Positions 43,220-51,816 of a stretch of DNA of 64,000 nucleotides are shown one piece after another. Each line of letters begins with the position of its first letter. Positions within the stretch are counted from its first letter, which is position 1. The DNA lies in assembly GCF_002860125.1 (NCBI RefSeq), contig NZ_PGVA01000041.1:1-64000 (forward strand). Reading direction: 5' to 3'. This DNA is from Bacillus canaveralius. Lineage in GTDB: Bacteria; Bacillota; Bacilli; Bacillales; Cytobacillaceae. Below the pieces are notes generated by a model. The model had not been told where the DNA came from. It searched no databases and saw nothing but the letters and a program-made list of their open reading frames with translations. Made by a program: the position numbers and the translations under genes.

Positions 43220-44611
43220 TTATTCGGCACCAGGCAAATTCTTTTGGAGTTTATACTGAAGTGTCTGCCTTGGAATGCCAAGCAGTACAGAAGCCTGTTT
43301 GATGTTCCCTTTTGTGATCTGGAGCGCGTCACGGATCAGTCTTATTTCCAGTTCTTTTAAATTTTCACGGAGCGATAGGGATGGTGATCGTTCCTTTTTC
43401 ATATACTGCCGTTTCTTTTGCTTAAGAATGATCGGCAAATCTGCTTCTGAAAGCATTTCTTCCTCGCAAACATTCATCATATATTCGATCGCATGCTTTA
43501 ACTCACGAACATTACCCGGCCAGCTGTAAGTATGGAAATACTCCTTTAAACCATCTTCCAAAGAGGCAACCTTCTTATTTAAGCTTTTATTAAAGGAATG
43601 AATAAAAGAGGATGTCAATAAATCAATGTCTTCCGGTCTTTCCCGCAATGGGATCAACTCAAAAGTCAGTACGTTCAGGCGGTAAAACAAATCAGGCCTT
43701 AATGTTCCCTGTTCAAGCGCTGTCCGCGGATCGATATTCATAGCCGAAATCACCCTTGTATTGACCGGAATTTCCTTTACCGACCCTACTCGTCGAACCG
43801 ACCCTTCCTCAAGGACGCGAAGAAGTTTGGCTTGAAGGACAATCGGCATTGTATGAAGCTCATCAAGAAAGAGGGTTCCGCCGTCAGCCAGTTCAAATAG
43901 GCCCGGCCGGTCGACAGCTCCAGTATAGCTTCCCTTCGAGGTTCCGAATAAAATGCTTTCCAAAAGCGTTTCAGGGATTGCTGCACAGTTTTGCGCAACA
44001 AACGGTGCTTGAGACCTCCTTGATGCATGGTGGATTCCCTGAACGAATAATTCTTTTCCCGAGCCACTTTCTCCAAAAACTAAAATCGGTGCATCTGTTT
44101 GCGCGAGCTTCCTTGCTTTTTCTTTCATAGCTAAGAAATCATGATTGACTGTCAGCAAATCGTTTAACGTATATTTTACGCTTTCCTGCTTCCATGCTTT
44201 TGGTTGTTTGCTTTTTTGGAAATGAAGCAATCGTTCGGAAAGGAGCTTCATCCGCGAATAATCCTTTGCGATCTCGACGGCTCCGATCACCCGACCGCCG
44301 ACGAGGATCGGCAAGGTTGTGTTGACGGTTTCAATTGTTTTGCCATAAATGTTTACATACGTCTGTGTTTGGTTAATAATCGGCTGTCTCGTTTTTGCGA
44401 CTTTCAGCAATGTACTCGTCCGCTCATTTAAAGATGGAAAAACGGAAAGCAGCGGCCTGCCGAGCACTTCAGAAATTTTCAAGCCGTCATGGCGGGCGGC
44501 AACCTCATTATAAAAGATCGTATACCCGGCAGTATCAACTGCATGTATTCCTTCATCGATGCTTTTTAAAATGGCTGTCAGGACTTCATTTGTCATTTCA
44601 TCCTTTCCCAT
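43220..44611 (-). CDS. Sigma-54-dependent transcriptional activator (RocR/PAS-AAA type)
   Basis: This 463-residue activator has an N-terminal PAS domain (about 5-110, GYTIFYNEVAARHDGL). The AAA+ domain has Walker A FGESGSGKELF near 190 and Walker B TLFLDELHTM. A C-terminal Fis-type HTH is present (ASVLLGIPRQTLQYKL). The sigma-54 contact loop reads GSYTGA rather than GAFTGA. It should respond to a small signal through PAS and act on the adjacent kamA sigma-54 promoter. Its ATG has GGGAGGAGAGG upstream. It lies in the operon between yodP and kamA. Confidence 0.94.
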   Translation of the reverse strand: MGKDEMTNEVLTAILKSIDEGIHAVDTAGYTIFYNEVAARHDGLKISEVLGRPLLSVFPSLNERTSTLLKVAKTRQPIINQTQTYVNIYGKTIETVNTTLPILVGGRVIGAVEIAKDYSRMKLLSERLLHFQKSKQPKAWKQESVKYTLNDLLTVNHDFLAMKEKARKLAQTDAPILVFGESGSGKELFVQGIHHASRRSQAPFVAQNCAAIPETLLESILFGTSKGSYTGAVDRPGLFELADGGTLFLDELHTMPIVLQAKLLRVLEEGSVRRVGSVKEIPVNTRVISAMNIDPRTALEQGTLRPDLFYRLNVLTFELIPLRERPEDIDLLTSSFIHSFNKSLNKKVASLEDGLKEYFHTYSWPGNVRELKHAIEYMMNVCEEEMLSEADLPIILKQKKRQYMKKERSPSLSLRENLKELEIRLIRDALQITKGNIKQASVLLGIPRQTLQYKLQKNLPGAE

Positions 44612-44671
44612 CCGCCTCTCCTCCCTTTTGCCTCCTTATCTATATATGGGCGGGGTGCCGAAGAATTGTCA

Positions 44672-45550
44672 TCAATGTGCCGGTTTTTCAGCAAATGTTT
44701 TTTTCGTTAAATTCTTTGTCCACACATTCATATCCTCAAGCTTGTTATAGATGAAGCAATTTTTCAGCATTCTGCCCGTATACGAGTATCCGAGCTGTTT
44801 AAAGGCCGCATTCATTCCAAATGACAACGCTCTTGCCATCGTAAACACATGGAAAATTCCATCTTTAACCAACTCTTCTTCCAGCTTCAAAAGCAAAATC
44901 TTCATTAAGCCATGCTTGCGATGCTCTTTTAATGTGGCACAGTCAGTCATTTCGGCATTTTTATAGAAGTGGTTAACCTCTGCGGACGCTGCACTGACTA
45001 TTTCCCCTTCATGGTACAAAGCAAAATATACCGTCCCTTCGCTGATCGTTTTCTTTACATATTCGGGTTCATGGAGCGGGGTGGGGTAAACTGCAAAGAC
45101 TTGCCGATAAAGGGAAGCTAACGATTCAGCGGTCGAGGCGCCAGCTTTTTTTAACGTATACCCATCTGGAAGTGCAGGGGGTTCACGAGTAAGGCTAATT
45201 TTAGAAAGACCCTCCATGATCTGGTCTTCTTTTAACCAATCGTCCGCGGCCATTCGTTCGTCACGAAAAAATTTTGCGAATAAATAAGCGTCCGATCCAA
45301 GGAAATAACGGTCAATGAAAGCCTCCAAAATATAGCAGTTGTTCAGAAGCCGTTTACAGTCTTCTTTTCTGCTCTTTAATATCAACTTTTCAGCATTGGA
45401 TTCCACTGCGAGTTGTTCCGCTTCATTCATGACCTCCGTAAAATCCCCTAGATAATCATCAATTCTTACTCGCTTGTTAAAAGGATCGATAAACGCGTCG
45501 ATAAAGAAATTTTCTCCTACATGCCTTTTAAAATAGGAATTGCTGTTCAT
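44672..45550 (-). CDS. yodP: Beta-lysine N-acetyltransferase (AblB/YodP type)
   Basis: This 292-residue protein has an N-terminal alpha/beta part and a C-terminal GNAT domain (about 150-265: ESLASLYRQVFAVYP, LYHEGEIVSAASAEV, EMTDCATLKEHRKHGLMKILL). YodP/AblB acetylates the 6-amino group of beta-lysine. In archaea N6-acetyl-beta-lysine is an osmolyte, and in Bacillus it is probably a catabolic intermediate. An AAGGGAG site lies 8-9 bases before the ATG. A terminator separates it from yodQ upstream. The sigma-54 regulator follows 60 bases downstream. Confidence 0.9.
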   Translation of the reverse strand: MNSNSYFKRHVGENFFIDAFIDPFNKRVRIDDYLGDFTEVMNEAEQLAVESNAEKLILKSRKEDCKRLLNNCYILEAFIDRYFLGSDAYLFAKFFRDERMAADDWLKEDQIMEGLSKISLTREPPALPDGYTLKKAGASTAESLASLYRQVFAVYPTPLHEPEYVKKTISEGTVYFALYHEGEIVSAASAEVNHFYKNAEMTDCATLKEHRKHGLMKILLLKLEEELVKDGIFHVFTMARALSFGMNAAFKQLGYSYTGRMLKNCFIYNKLEDMNVWTKNLTKKTFAEKPAH

Positions 45551-45569
45551 GTACGACTGCTCCCTTTTT

Positions 45570-45602
45570 AAAAAAACCTGGCTCTAAACACCAGGTTTTA
45601 TC
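45570..45602 (-). terminator. Internal terminator between yodQ and yodP
   Basis: AACCTGG/CCAGGTT pair around 9 bases and are followed on the minus strand by TTTTTTT, 50 bases before the yodP start. Part of the yodT-yodQ transcripts should end here. Confidence 0.85.
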
Positions 45603-45619
45603 GTTTATTAACCTTATAG

Positions 45620-46891
45620 TTAATTAGTATGAAGCCCACACCATTTGATAATCGTAAAGGCGATGATTTCTGCTGCTGCAAATAAGTCTTCAAGAATGAT
45701 ATATTCATTGGTATCATGGGCAGCCTCGGTTACTCCCGGCCCAAAAACGACCACCGGTGTTCCCCCGACATTCGATAAAATACCGCCATCTGTTCCCCAT
45801 GGAGATGCCTCAATAACAGGTTTTTCTTTTTTTACTTCAACAAAGGCTTCGGATAACGCTGTTAGGAGCGGATGGTCGATGTCGAGGTTTCCGGGCTGCC
45901 ACCTGCCCCCGAACCAGTCAATTTTCAGCGGATGCAGTTGGAACCACGGGTCTGCTTCGTTCAGCTGCTTAAGACAAGCTTCCATTTCCTGTTCGGCAGC
46001 ATTCATCGTTTCATCCGGAGAAACGCCCATTCTTCCTTCAATCACAGCCGAATCAGGAACGGACGAAGGCCATTCTCCACTGTTGATTTTGCCAATATTA
46101 ATCGGAATCGGAATTGGCGTTTTGGCATAGAGGGGATCATTAACCCGCGTATTTCGCTGCTCTTCCAAATTTTGCAGTGCTGTTAACACGACCATTGCCT
46201 TCTCTATTGCACTTACCCCTTCATATCTCGTTCCGCCATGGGCAGACCTGCCTTTCACGGAAATTCTGAACCACATCGAGCCTTGCTGCTTTGGAAACAA
46301 CCTCATGTTTGTCGGCTCGGGAATGATCGCACCATCCGCTTTATAGCCTCTTAGGACAGCAGCCAGCGTTCCCGCTCCGCCGCTTTCCTCTTCAATCACG
46401 CTTTGAAAAATAACATCGCCGTTTAAGCTCAGTCCGCAGGAAACAATCGCTTCTATCGCGAGAAGAAGGGCGACAGATCCTCCCTTCATATCTGTTGCTC
46501 CCCGCCCAAACAGTTTCCCGCCATCAATAGTGCCGCTAAAAGGATCATGAAGCCAATCATTTCTGTCCCCCGGGGGGACAACATCTATATGTCCATTTAA
46601 GATCAGTGATCGTCCTCCGCCTGCTCCTTTAAGGACACCCACGACGTTTGGGTTGCCGCTAAAATCCTTCCTGTCCGAGCAAAATGCCTCATGGCCTGTG
46701 ACGGATTGTTCACCAATTTCCCATATATCAAGTTCAAGGCCGAGTCGTCTGCATTTCTCAATAATAATCGCCTGCGCTTTGCTTTCATGGCCTCGGATAC
46801 TGCCTTCCTGGACAAGCTTTTGCAGCAGGCGTGCTCCTCTCGCCCGATTCTCTTTAATCCACGTCCCGATTTTTTCCATTTCTGTCTCCAT
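45620..46891 (-). CDS. yodQ: M20-family deacetylase/amidohydrolase (YodQ)
   Basis: This 423-residue dinuclear metal hydrolase of the ArgE/DapE group has NGHIDVVPPGD (metal His-Asp), GRGATDMKGG (bridging Asp), IEEESGGAGTLA (Glu pair) and EPTN. The C-terminal side has AHDTNEYI with the last His. It may remove the N-acetyl group or another acyl group in the lysine pathway, but the exact substrate is not settled. The ATG at 46891 has a strong but distant AGGGGAGG (12 bases). An ATG four codons on is a second choice. Homologous to YodQ. Confidence 0.9.
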   Translation of the reverse strand: METEMEKIGTWIKENRARGARLLQKLVQEGSIRGHESKAQAIIIEKCRRLGLELDIWEIGEQSVTGHEAFCSDRKDFSGNPNVVGVLKGAGGGRSLILNGHIDVVPPGDRNDWLHDPFSGTIDGGKLFGRGATDMKGGSVALLLAIEAIVSCGLSLNGDVIFQSVIEEESGGAGTLAAVLRGYKADGAIIPEPTNMRLFPKQQGSMWFRISVKGRSAHGGTRYEGVSAIEKAMVVLTALQNLEEQRNTRVNDPLYAKTPIPIPINIGKINSGEWPSSVPDSAVIEGRMGVSPDETMNAAEQEMEACLKQLNEADPWFQLHPLKIDWFGGRWQPGNLDIDHPLLTALSEAFVEVKKEKPVIEASPWGTDGGILSNVGGTPVVVFGPGVTEAAHDTNEYIILEDLFAAAEIIAFTIIKWCGLHTN

Positions 46892-46929
46892 TCCGCACTC
46901 ATACCTCCCCTGAAAAGTCACATACCGGA

Positions 46930-47580
46930 TTATACCTTTATGATAAAAGCGGAAGCGGTTTTTGCTTCGATCGCTTTTAAAGTGAAGGGCTCAAACACCT
47001 CGATAAGGAACAATTGGTCGTTTGTAATCTGGAAAACACCCATTTCCGTAATGATCATATCGACACATTTCGCTGAAGTTAACGGCAGGGTGCATTCGTC
47101 AACGATTTTCGGGGTGCCATTTTTATCTGTATGGTTCATTAACACAATTACTTTTCCGGCCTTTTGGGCGAGCTCCATTGCGCCACCCATCCCGGGAACT
47201 TTTTTACCGGGAACAATCCAATTGGCAAGATCGCCGCTGCCGCTTACTTGAAGAGCACCAAGGATCGTTACATCCACCTTCCCGGTCCGTATCATCCCGA
47301 ATGCGACAGCACTGTCGCAATAACTGGCACCGTCGATCACCGTTACAGGAAAACCGCCTGCATTGCATAGATTCTCATCTTCACTGCCTTTCTTTGGAGT
47401 CGGTCCCATGCCGACAATTCCGTTTTCCGCCTGGAACATGACATGGATGTTTTCAGGCAAATAGTTCGGAACTAAGGAAGGGATGCCTATCCCAAGATTC
47501 ACAACCATCCCGGGCTTGATTTCCAAAGCTGCCCGTTTTGCGATCTTAGCGCGAATATCTATTCCCAAACCCATTTCCAA
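46930..47580 (-). CDS. yodR: CoA-transferase beta subunit (YodR/ScoB-like)
   Basis: This 216-residue subunit B of a 3-oxoacid-type CoA-transferase has the catalytic Glu near residue 52 in MFQAENGIVGMGP. The structural IVPGKKVPGMGGAMEL segment is also present. It pairs with YodS. The start is taken as TTG 6 bases after GGAGG (47580), so the first 22 bases overlap the yodS end, a sign of translational coupling. In the pathway it would transfer CoA to a keto-acid intermediate from beta-lysine. Confidence 0.92.
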   Translation of the reverse strand: MEMGLGIDIRAKIAKRAALEIKPGMVVNLGIGIPSLVPNYLPENIHVMFQAENGIVGMGPTPKKGSEDENLCNAGGFPVTVIDGASYCDSAVAFGMIRTGKVDVTILGALQVSGSGDLANWIVPGKKVPGMGGAMELAQKAGKVIVLMNHTDKNGTPKIVDECTLPLTSAKCVDMIITEMGVFQITNDQLFLIEVFEPFTLKAIEAKTASAFIIKV

Positions 47581-48251
47581 TTCACTCCTCCCGAAGCAAT
47601 GATATAATCAACGAACACACCGGGTGTCACGATTTTTTCAGGATTCAGGCTGCCAAGCGGGACAATTTCTTCGACCTCTGCAATCGTGGTTTTTCCGGCC
47701 ATAGCAACAAGTGGATTTGTGTTTCTGGCACTTTTGTCGAAAACTAAATTTCCGTATGGATCCGCTTTTTTTGCATATACGACTGACATTTCCGCGCTTA
47801 AAGCGGTTTCGATTAAATAATCCTTCCCGTTAATATTGGTTTTCGGCTTGTTTTCCGACACAAGCTGATTATCGATGCCGATATCGGTTAGAATTCCTCC
47901 CAGTCCAACTCCGCCGGCGCGGATTCGCTCTGCTAAAGTTCCCTGCGGCGAGAATTCGACTTCCAGCTCACCAGCTGTCATCATTCGTCCGGCAGCGGAA
48001 TTCGAGCCGATATGGGAAGCAATTACTTTCTTCGCTCTCCCAAGGCTGACAATTTTCCCGATGCCAATATGGGGAAATCCTGTGTCATTGCCGATTAAAG
48101 TCAGATCTTTTATTCCCTTCTCCAAAATGCCATCAATAAGATCCGGCGGGGAACCGATCCCGCCAAAACCTCCGAACATGATCGTCATTCCATCATAAAA
48201 CAAGTCCATAACATCCTTAATCGTTGTGATTTTCCCGAACGGATTTTCCAT
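47559..48251 (-). CDS. yodS: CoA-transferase alpha subunit (YodS/ScoA-like)
   Basis: This 230-residue subunit A has the family motifs MFGGFGGIGSPP (CoA-binding glycine turn) and ADPYGNLVF. It completes the heterodimer with YodR. Its ATG directly follows the yodT stop codon (TAAATG), with GGAG 8 bases upstream, so the three genes are tightly coupled. Confidence 0.92.
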   Translation of the reverse strand: MENPFGKITTIKDVMDLFYDGMTIMFGGFGGIGSPPDLIDGILEKGIKDLTLIGNDTGFPHIGIGKIVSLGRAKKVIASHIGSNSAAGRMMTAGELEVEFSPQGTLAERIRAGGVGLGGILTDIGIDNQLVSENKPKTNINGKDYLIETALSAEMSVVYAKKADPYGNLVFDKSARNTNPLVAMAGKTTIAEVEEIVPLGSLNPEKIVTPGVFVDYIIASGGVNWKWVWE

Positions 48252-49607
48252 TTATTCCACTCCATCCCTTTTTAGGACAAGCTTTCTTTCAAACTGGATG
48301 AATGATTGATTGAGAAGCCTTACTAATTCATCGATTTCTCTTTTTGTAATTGTTAGCGGCGGAGCGATCAGGACGGCATCGCCGCTCATGCCTGTATCAC
48401 CCGCTCCGGCCGGGTAAAGAAGCAAGCCTTGTTGCTGGGCTATTTTGACCAATTCACCAGTTACATTAACAGTTCGTGAAAACGAACGTTTTTCCGCTCT
48501 GTCTTCAACAAATTCAAGACCGATTAATAATCCTTTGCCGCGCAGATCTCCGATAAAAGTGTATTTTTGCTGCAGTTTTTTCAGCTGGTTCAGCAAGTAT
48601 ACGCCTTTCGCTTCGACTTCCGAAATGACGCTCTGTTTATCCAAATAGTCGAGCACTGCCAGAGAAACAGCACACGCCTGAGGATTTGCACTCAGTGTGT
48701 GGCCGCTCATGATACTTTTTGAGCCTGATAAAATCGGCTCAATGATTCTATCGCTTACGAGCGCCGCGGCAATCGGTGTATATCCTGCCCCCATGCCTTT
48801 ACCGAGCACGACAATATCAGGGATGATCCCCCAGTGTTCACAAGCAAGCATTTTTCCTGTCCGCCCGAATCCAGACATCACTTCATCAGCTATAAATAAA
48901 ATGTTGTTTCTCGTGCAAATATCTTTAATGATCCGGTAGTATTCCTCCGGGGGTGTAATGGCTGCGCCGGCGGCACCGACGATCGGTTCAGCGATAAAGG
49001 CGGCGATATTGTCAGGGCCTATCCGTGCAATTGCCGTTTCCAGCTCATGGGCACATAAATATCCGCACTCCGGCATTGCAAGTTTAAAGGGACAGCGGTA
49101 GCAATATGGAGGATGAATGACCGGTAAGTCTTCCAGCAAAGGAGTGAACCGCGCCCGTCTCCCCGGATGGCCGGACATTGAAAGGGCTCCGAGCGTTATC
49201 CCGTGATAGCTGAGCCACCTTGACAGCACTTTTGTTTTCGTAGGAATCCCTTTTTCCTGCCAGTATTGAATCGCGATTTTCATCGCTGTTTCGGTTGCTT
49301 CAGAGCCGCTGTTGACGAAAAAGCTCCAATTTAAATCTCCGGGAGTATGCTCGGCAATTTTTTTTGCTAATTTCTCGGCAGCATCACTTGTAAATTGAGA
49401 CCGATAGACGAAAGATACTTTTTTCGCCTGTTCATGCATCGCTTCCACAATTTCCTCAACACCATGGCCGATATTGGCGGTGACGGCACCGGAACACGCA
49501 TCCAAATACTTCTTCCCGTCTGTATCATAAAGAAAAACGCCTTTGCCATACTCAACCGTCGGATAAACAGCATCGAGAAAAGGCTTTATTAAAAACGACT
49601 GTTCCAT
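48252..49607 (-). CDS. yodT: Class III PLP-dependent aminotransferase (YodT)
   Basis: This 451-residue enzyme has the class III aminotransferase layout: VNSGSEATETAMKIAIQYW (phosphate cup), LFIADEVMSGFGRTG (cofactor Asp) and the PLP Lys in VVLGKGMGAGYTP. It should remove the 3-amino group of (acetyl-)beta-lysine. The ATG at 49607 has GGAGGGAGAC upstream. The frame to 49637 has none. It is the first gene of the yodT-S-R-Q(-P) unit. B. subtilis has this set in the opposite order after kamA. Confidence 0.93.
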   Translation of the reverse strand: MEQSFLIKPFLDAVYPTVEYGKGVFLYDTDGKKYLDACSGAVTANIGHGVEEIVEAMHEQAKKVSFVYRSQFTSDAAEKLAKKIAEHTPGDLNWSFFVNSGSEATETAMKIAIQYWQEKGIPTKTKVLSRWLSYHGITLGALSMSGHPGRRARFTPLLEDLPVIHPPYCYRCPFKLAMPECGYLCAHELETAIARIGPDNIAAFIAEPIVGAAGAAITPPEEYYRIIKDICTRNNILFIADEVMSGFGRTGKMLACEHWGIIPDIVVLGKGMGAGYTPIAAALVSDRIIEPILSGSKSIMSGHTLSANPQACAVSLAVLDYLDKQSVISEVEAKGVYLLNQLKKLQQKYTFIGDLRGKGLLIGLEFVEDRAEKRSFSRTVNVTGELVKIAQQQGLLLYPAGAGDTGMSGDAVLIAPPLTITKREIDELVRLLNQSFIQFERKLVLKRDGVE

Positions 49608-49645
49608 AGTCTCCCTCCACTCCACCTGCTGGGACAATATATTAA

Positions 49646-49673
49646 ATTGTATGAGACTGCCCGGGAAATCTTT
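49646..49673 (-). promoter_or_regulatory. Sigma-E-like promoter of the yodT operon
   Basis: On the minus strand CATACAAT (49646-49653) matches the sigma-E -10 consensus at all defined positions. AAAGATT (49667-49673) is a 5/7 match to the -35 consensus, with a 13-base spacer. It would start transcription about 38 bases before the yodT start. In B. subtilis the kamA-yod genes are mother-cell (sigma-E) genes. The match here supports the same, but the spacing is at the short end. Confidence 0.6.
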
Positions 49674-50035
49674 CTTAAAGAATCCATTACATGTAAGGAA
49701 TTGCCGCTTTGATTTTTCAGGTTGACAGATTTATTTGTGGACTCGTGGATGGATGGTTGGTTTTCCGAAGATTTTTAGAAATATAATGACTAATTAGGCC
49801 GTGTTTGTTGAGAAATCCAGAATAAAAAACTAAAGTATTGGCTAACTATTAATCAACTCTATTTTTTCTCATCGTTGTAGTCGAAGATAGGTATAATAAC
49901 CCATTACAAATAAAAATTTAGGAATAATAAACTGAATTTGCTGAATTTAATGAAAATTATTTGTGAGTTTTTCTAGCCCTCTGCTATATTAAAGGAGATT
50001 TCGTATCATAAAATTCAATGGCAGGAGGTTTTAGG
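49674..50035. other. Intergenic region between yodT and the LVIVD gene
   Basis: About 360 AT-rich bases between divergent units. The yodT promoter is at the left edge. The right end carries AGGAGG for the 50036 gene. No other feature is recognised. Confidence 0.4.
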
Positions 50036-51472
50036 TTGAAAAAATTAAAGAGGACGTTTTTGTTTAGTGCTATTTTGTCAGCAGCGTTAGTGATATCATC
50101 TGTTCCAATTAGTGGTCTTGCCCATGATGATCTAGGGAGTGACATTATTGAGAAAGGACAGGGCGCCGGTTATGGAAAGAATGATACCCTGATTCTTGAA
50201 GGGAAATTTAGAAACCTCACTGAAGTTGCACCTGAAATGAAAGTTATCCGGGCGGATGGAAAGCAAAACAGCTTTGGCGATGTATATGCCCATAAGGGTT
50301 TTGCTTACATTGGAACGCATACGAATAATGGCGGGAACGGAGGAGTAAGGGTTTTTGATTTAAAGGATCCGGCTAATCCCAAGGAAGTGGCTGTTTTTGC
50401 ACACAATGATGTTCCGGGTACATGGCAGGAAAAAGTAATCGTAAAATCAGTAAGAACTCCATACTTCAAAGGGGACCTGGCAGTTGTCAGTGTCCAGCAA
50501 TTGAATCGTAATAATCCAGACTCACAGGGAGGATTCCTTCTTTATGATGTAACGAAGCCCTATAACCCTAAAAAGTTAGGATTCTGGAAGGTAACTAAAA
50601 AAACAAACGGGACGCATGAACTGTATTTGACTGTTCAGGGTAACCGTGTGTTGGTTCTTGCAGCGAATCCGTATGCGGATTATTACAGCCATGGTGAAGA
50701 AAAAGACTTCCAAATTGTTGATGTTTCCAATCCAGTTAATCCGAGCACAATCTGGCAGTTTGACCCCAGGACGCTTGAAGAAATACCAGACGATTTTAAT
50801 GGCTATCACTGGAATGCACCTGATGGAAAGACTCGTCCTGTTTTTAACCACAGTACAATGGTAGATGATACTGGAAAATTTGCATACGTGTCGATGTGGG
50901 ATTTAGGCACTGCCATTTTTGATATTAGAAATCCAGAGAATCCGATTTACCTTGGCAGGACACAGTATGCTCCCCACCAGCAAGGTTCTGCACATTCAGC
51001 CGCACTTGCAAAAGGCGGGAGAATCCTGATCGAAACGCGTGAAGTGTATAACCCGAGCAAAGCGGGTTATGAACAGGCATACGGATATACAAGGATTTTT
51101 GATATTAAGGATAAAACCAATCCAAAGCTCCTGAGCGAGTTTAAGACAGAATTGGTTGATGATATTGAGGATGGAGTAACCTTTGCGAATACCGTACATG
51201 ATCCAAAAGTAGTAGGGAAGATTCTTTTCTTGTCGCACTATGCAGGTGGTGTGCGTGCTGTCGATATATCCAATCCGGCAAATCCGGTGGAAATCGGCAA
51301 ATATGTTCCTATAGATTCAAACGTATGGGGAGTTTTTGTGGAGCGTAATTACATCCTTGCATCGGATATCGGCACCGGGTTAAAAGTTTTATATAAAAAG
51401 GATGCGCACGACGATAACGAAGATGCGGAAGAACCAGAGAATGACGGAGATAATGATGATAATGAAAATTAA
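50036..51472 (+). CDS. Secreted LVIVD-repeat (beta-propeller) protein
   Basis: This 478-residue protein has a signal peptide (MKKLKRTFLFSAIL.. to ISGLAHD, cleaved near residue 30). About six or seven repeats of the form (V/F/I)FD(L/V/I)..P.NP follow (GGVRVFDLKDPANPKEV, FLLYDVTKPYNPKK, FQIVDVSNPVNP, AIFDIRNPENPIY, RIFDIKDKTNPKL, GVRAVDISNPANPVEIG). These are LVIVD repeats and should close into a beta-propeller outside the cell. The last 25 residues are very acidic (Asp/Glu/Asn) and may bind metal or be a tail. The ligand is unknown. The start is TTG 7 bases after AGGAGG. Confidence 0.88.
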   Translation: MKKLKRTFLFSAILSAALVISSVPISGLAHDDLGSDIIEKGQGAGYGKNDTLILEGKFRNLTEVAPEMKVIRADGKQNSFGDVYAHKGFAYIGTHTNNGGNGGVRVFDLKDPANPKEVAVFAHNDVPGTWQEKVIVKSVRTPYFKGDLAVVSVQQLNRNNPDSQGGFLLYDVTKPYNPKKLGFWKVTKKTNGTHELYLTVQGNRVLVLAANPYADYYSHGEEKDFQIVDVSNPVNPSTIWQFDPRTLEEIPDDFNGYHWNAPDGKTRPVFNHSTMVDDTGKFAYVSMWDLGTAIFDIRNPENPIYLGRTQYAPHQQGSAHSAALAKGGRILIETREVYNPSKAGYEQAYGYTRIFDIKDKTNPKLLSEFKTELVDDIEDGVTFANTVHDPKVVGKILFLSHYAGGVRAVDISNPANPVEIGKYVPIDSNVWGVFVERNYILASDIGTGLKVLYKKDAHDDNEDAEEPENDGDNDDNEN

Positions 51473-51496
51473 ATAAAACTTTTTTATGACACACAA

Positions 51497-51536
51497 ATAG
51501 GCAGGCTGATTTGGTTCAGTCTGCCGTATTTTTATA
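51497..51536 (+). terminator. Terminator of the LVIVD gene
   Basis: GGCAGGCTGA and TCAGTCTGCC pair (one mismatch) around 6-7 bases, followed by TATTTTTAT. Confidence 0.8.
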
Positions 51537-51816
51537 TTCTACTGCGACGATTCCCTCCTTGATACTGAACTATCAGTTGTCTGTCAAGCTCAGGAACGAA
51601 TTGGCTGCGAAGACATTGGTGCGTCGATTTTCAACTAAGCTTAAATGCGTCCGCTATACACAGTGCGTCAATCTTGAAATTTATTGTAACGCGCAAGTAC
51701 GAATCGTACCCACCCCCACACTAACTACAATCTTGTCTTTTCAAACACTAATCATATTCTTCGCCAGCTCAGCTACTTAGCTTAGATGTCACCCTCATTT
51801 TCTATTTATTCGCTAG
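51537..51816. other. Intergenic stretch without a clear gene
   Basis: About 280 bases between the LVIVD gene and the end of the flavoprotein gene. A plus-strand frame of 89 codons (51511-51780) has no ribosome site and an odd composition, so it was rejected. Nothing else is recognised. Confidence 0.4.

Noticed and set aside
51511-51780. An 89-codon plus-strand gene
   Set aside because: There is no ribosome site, and it starts within the upstream terminator.
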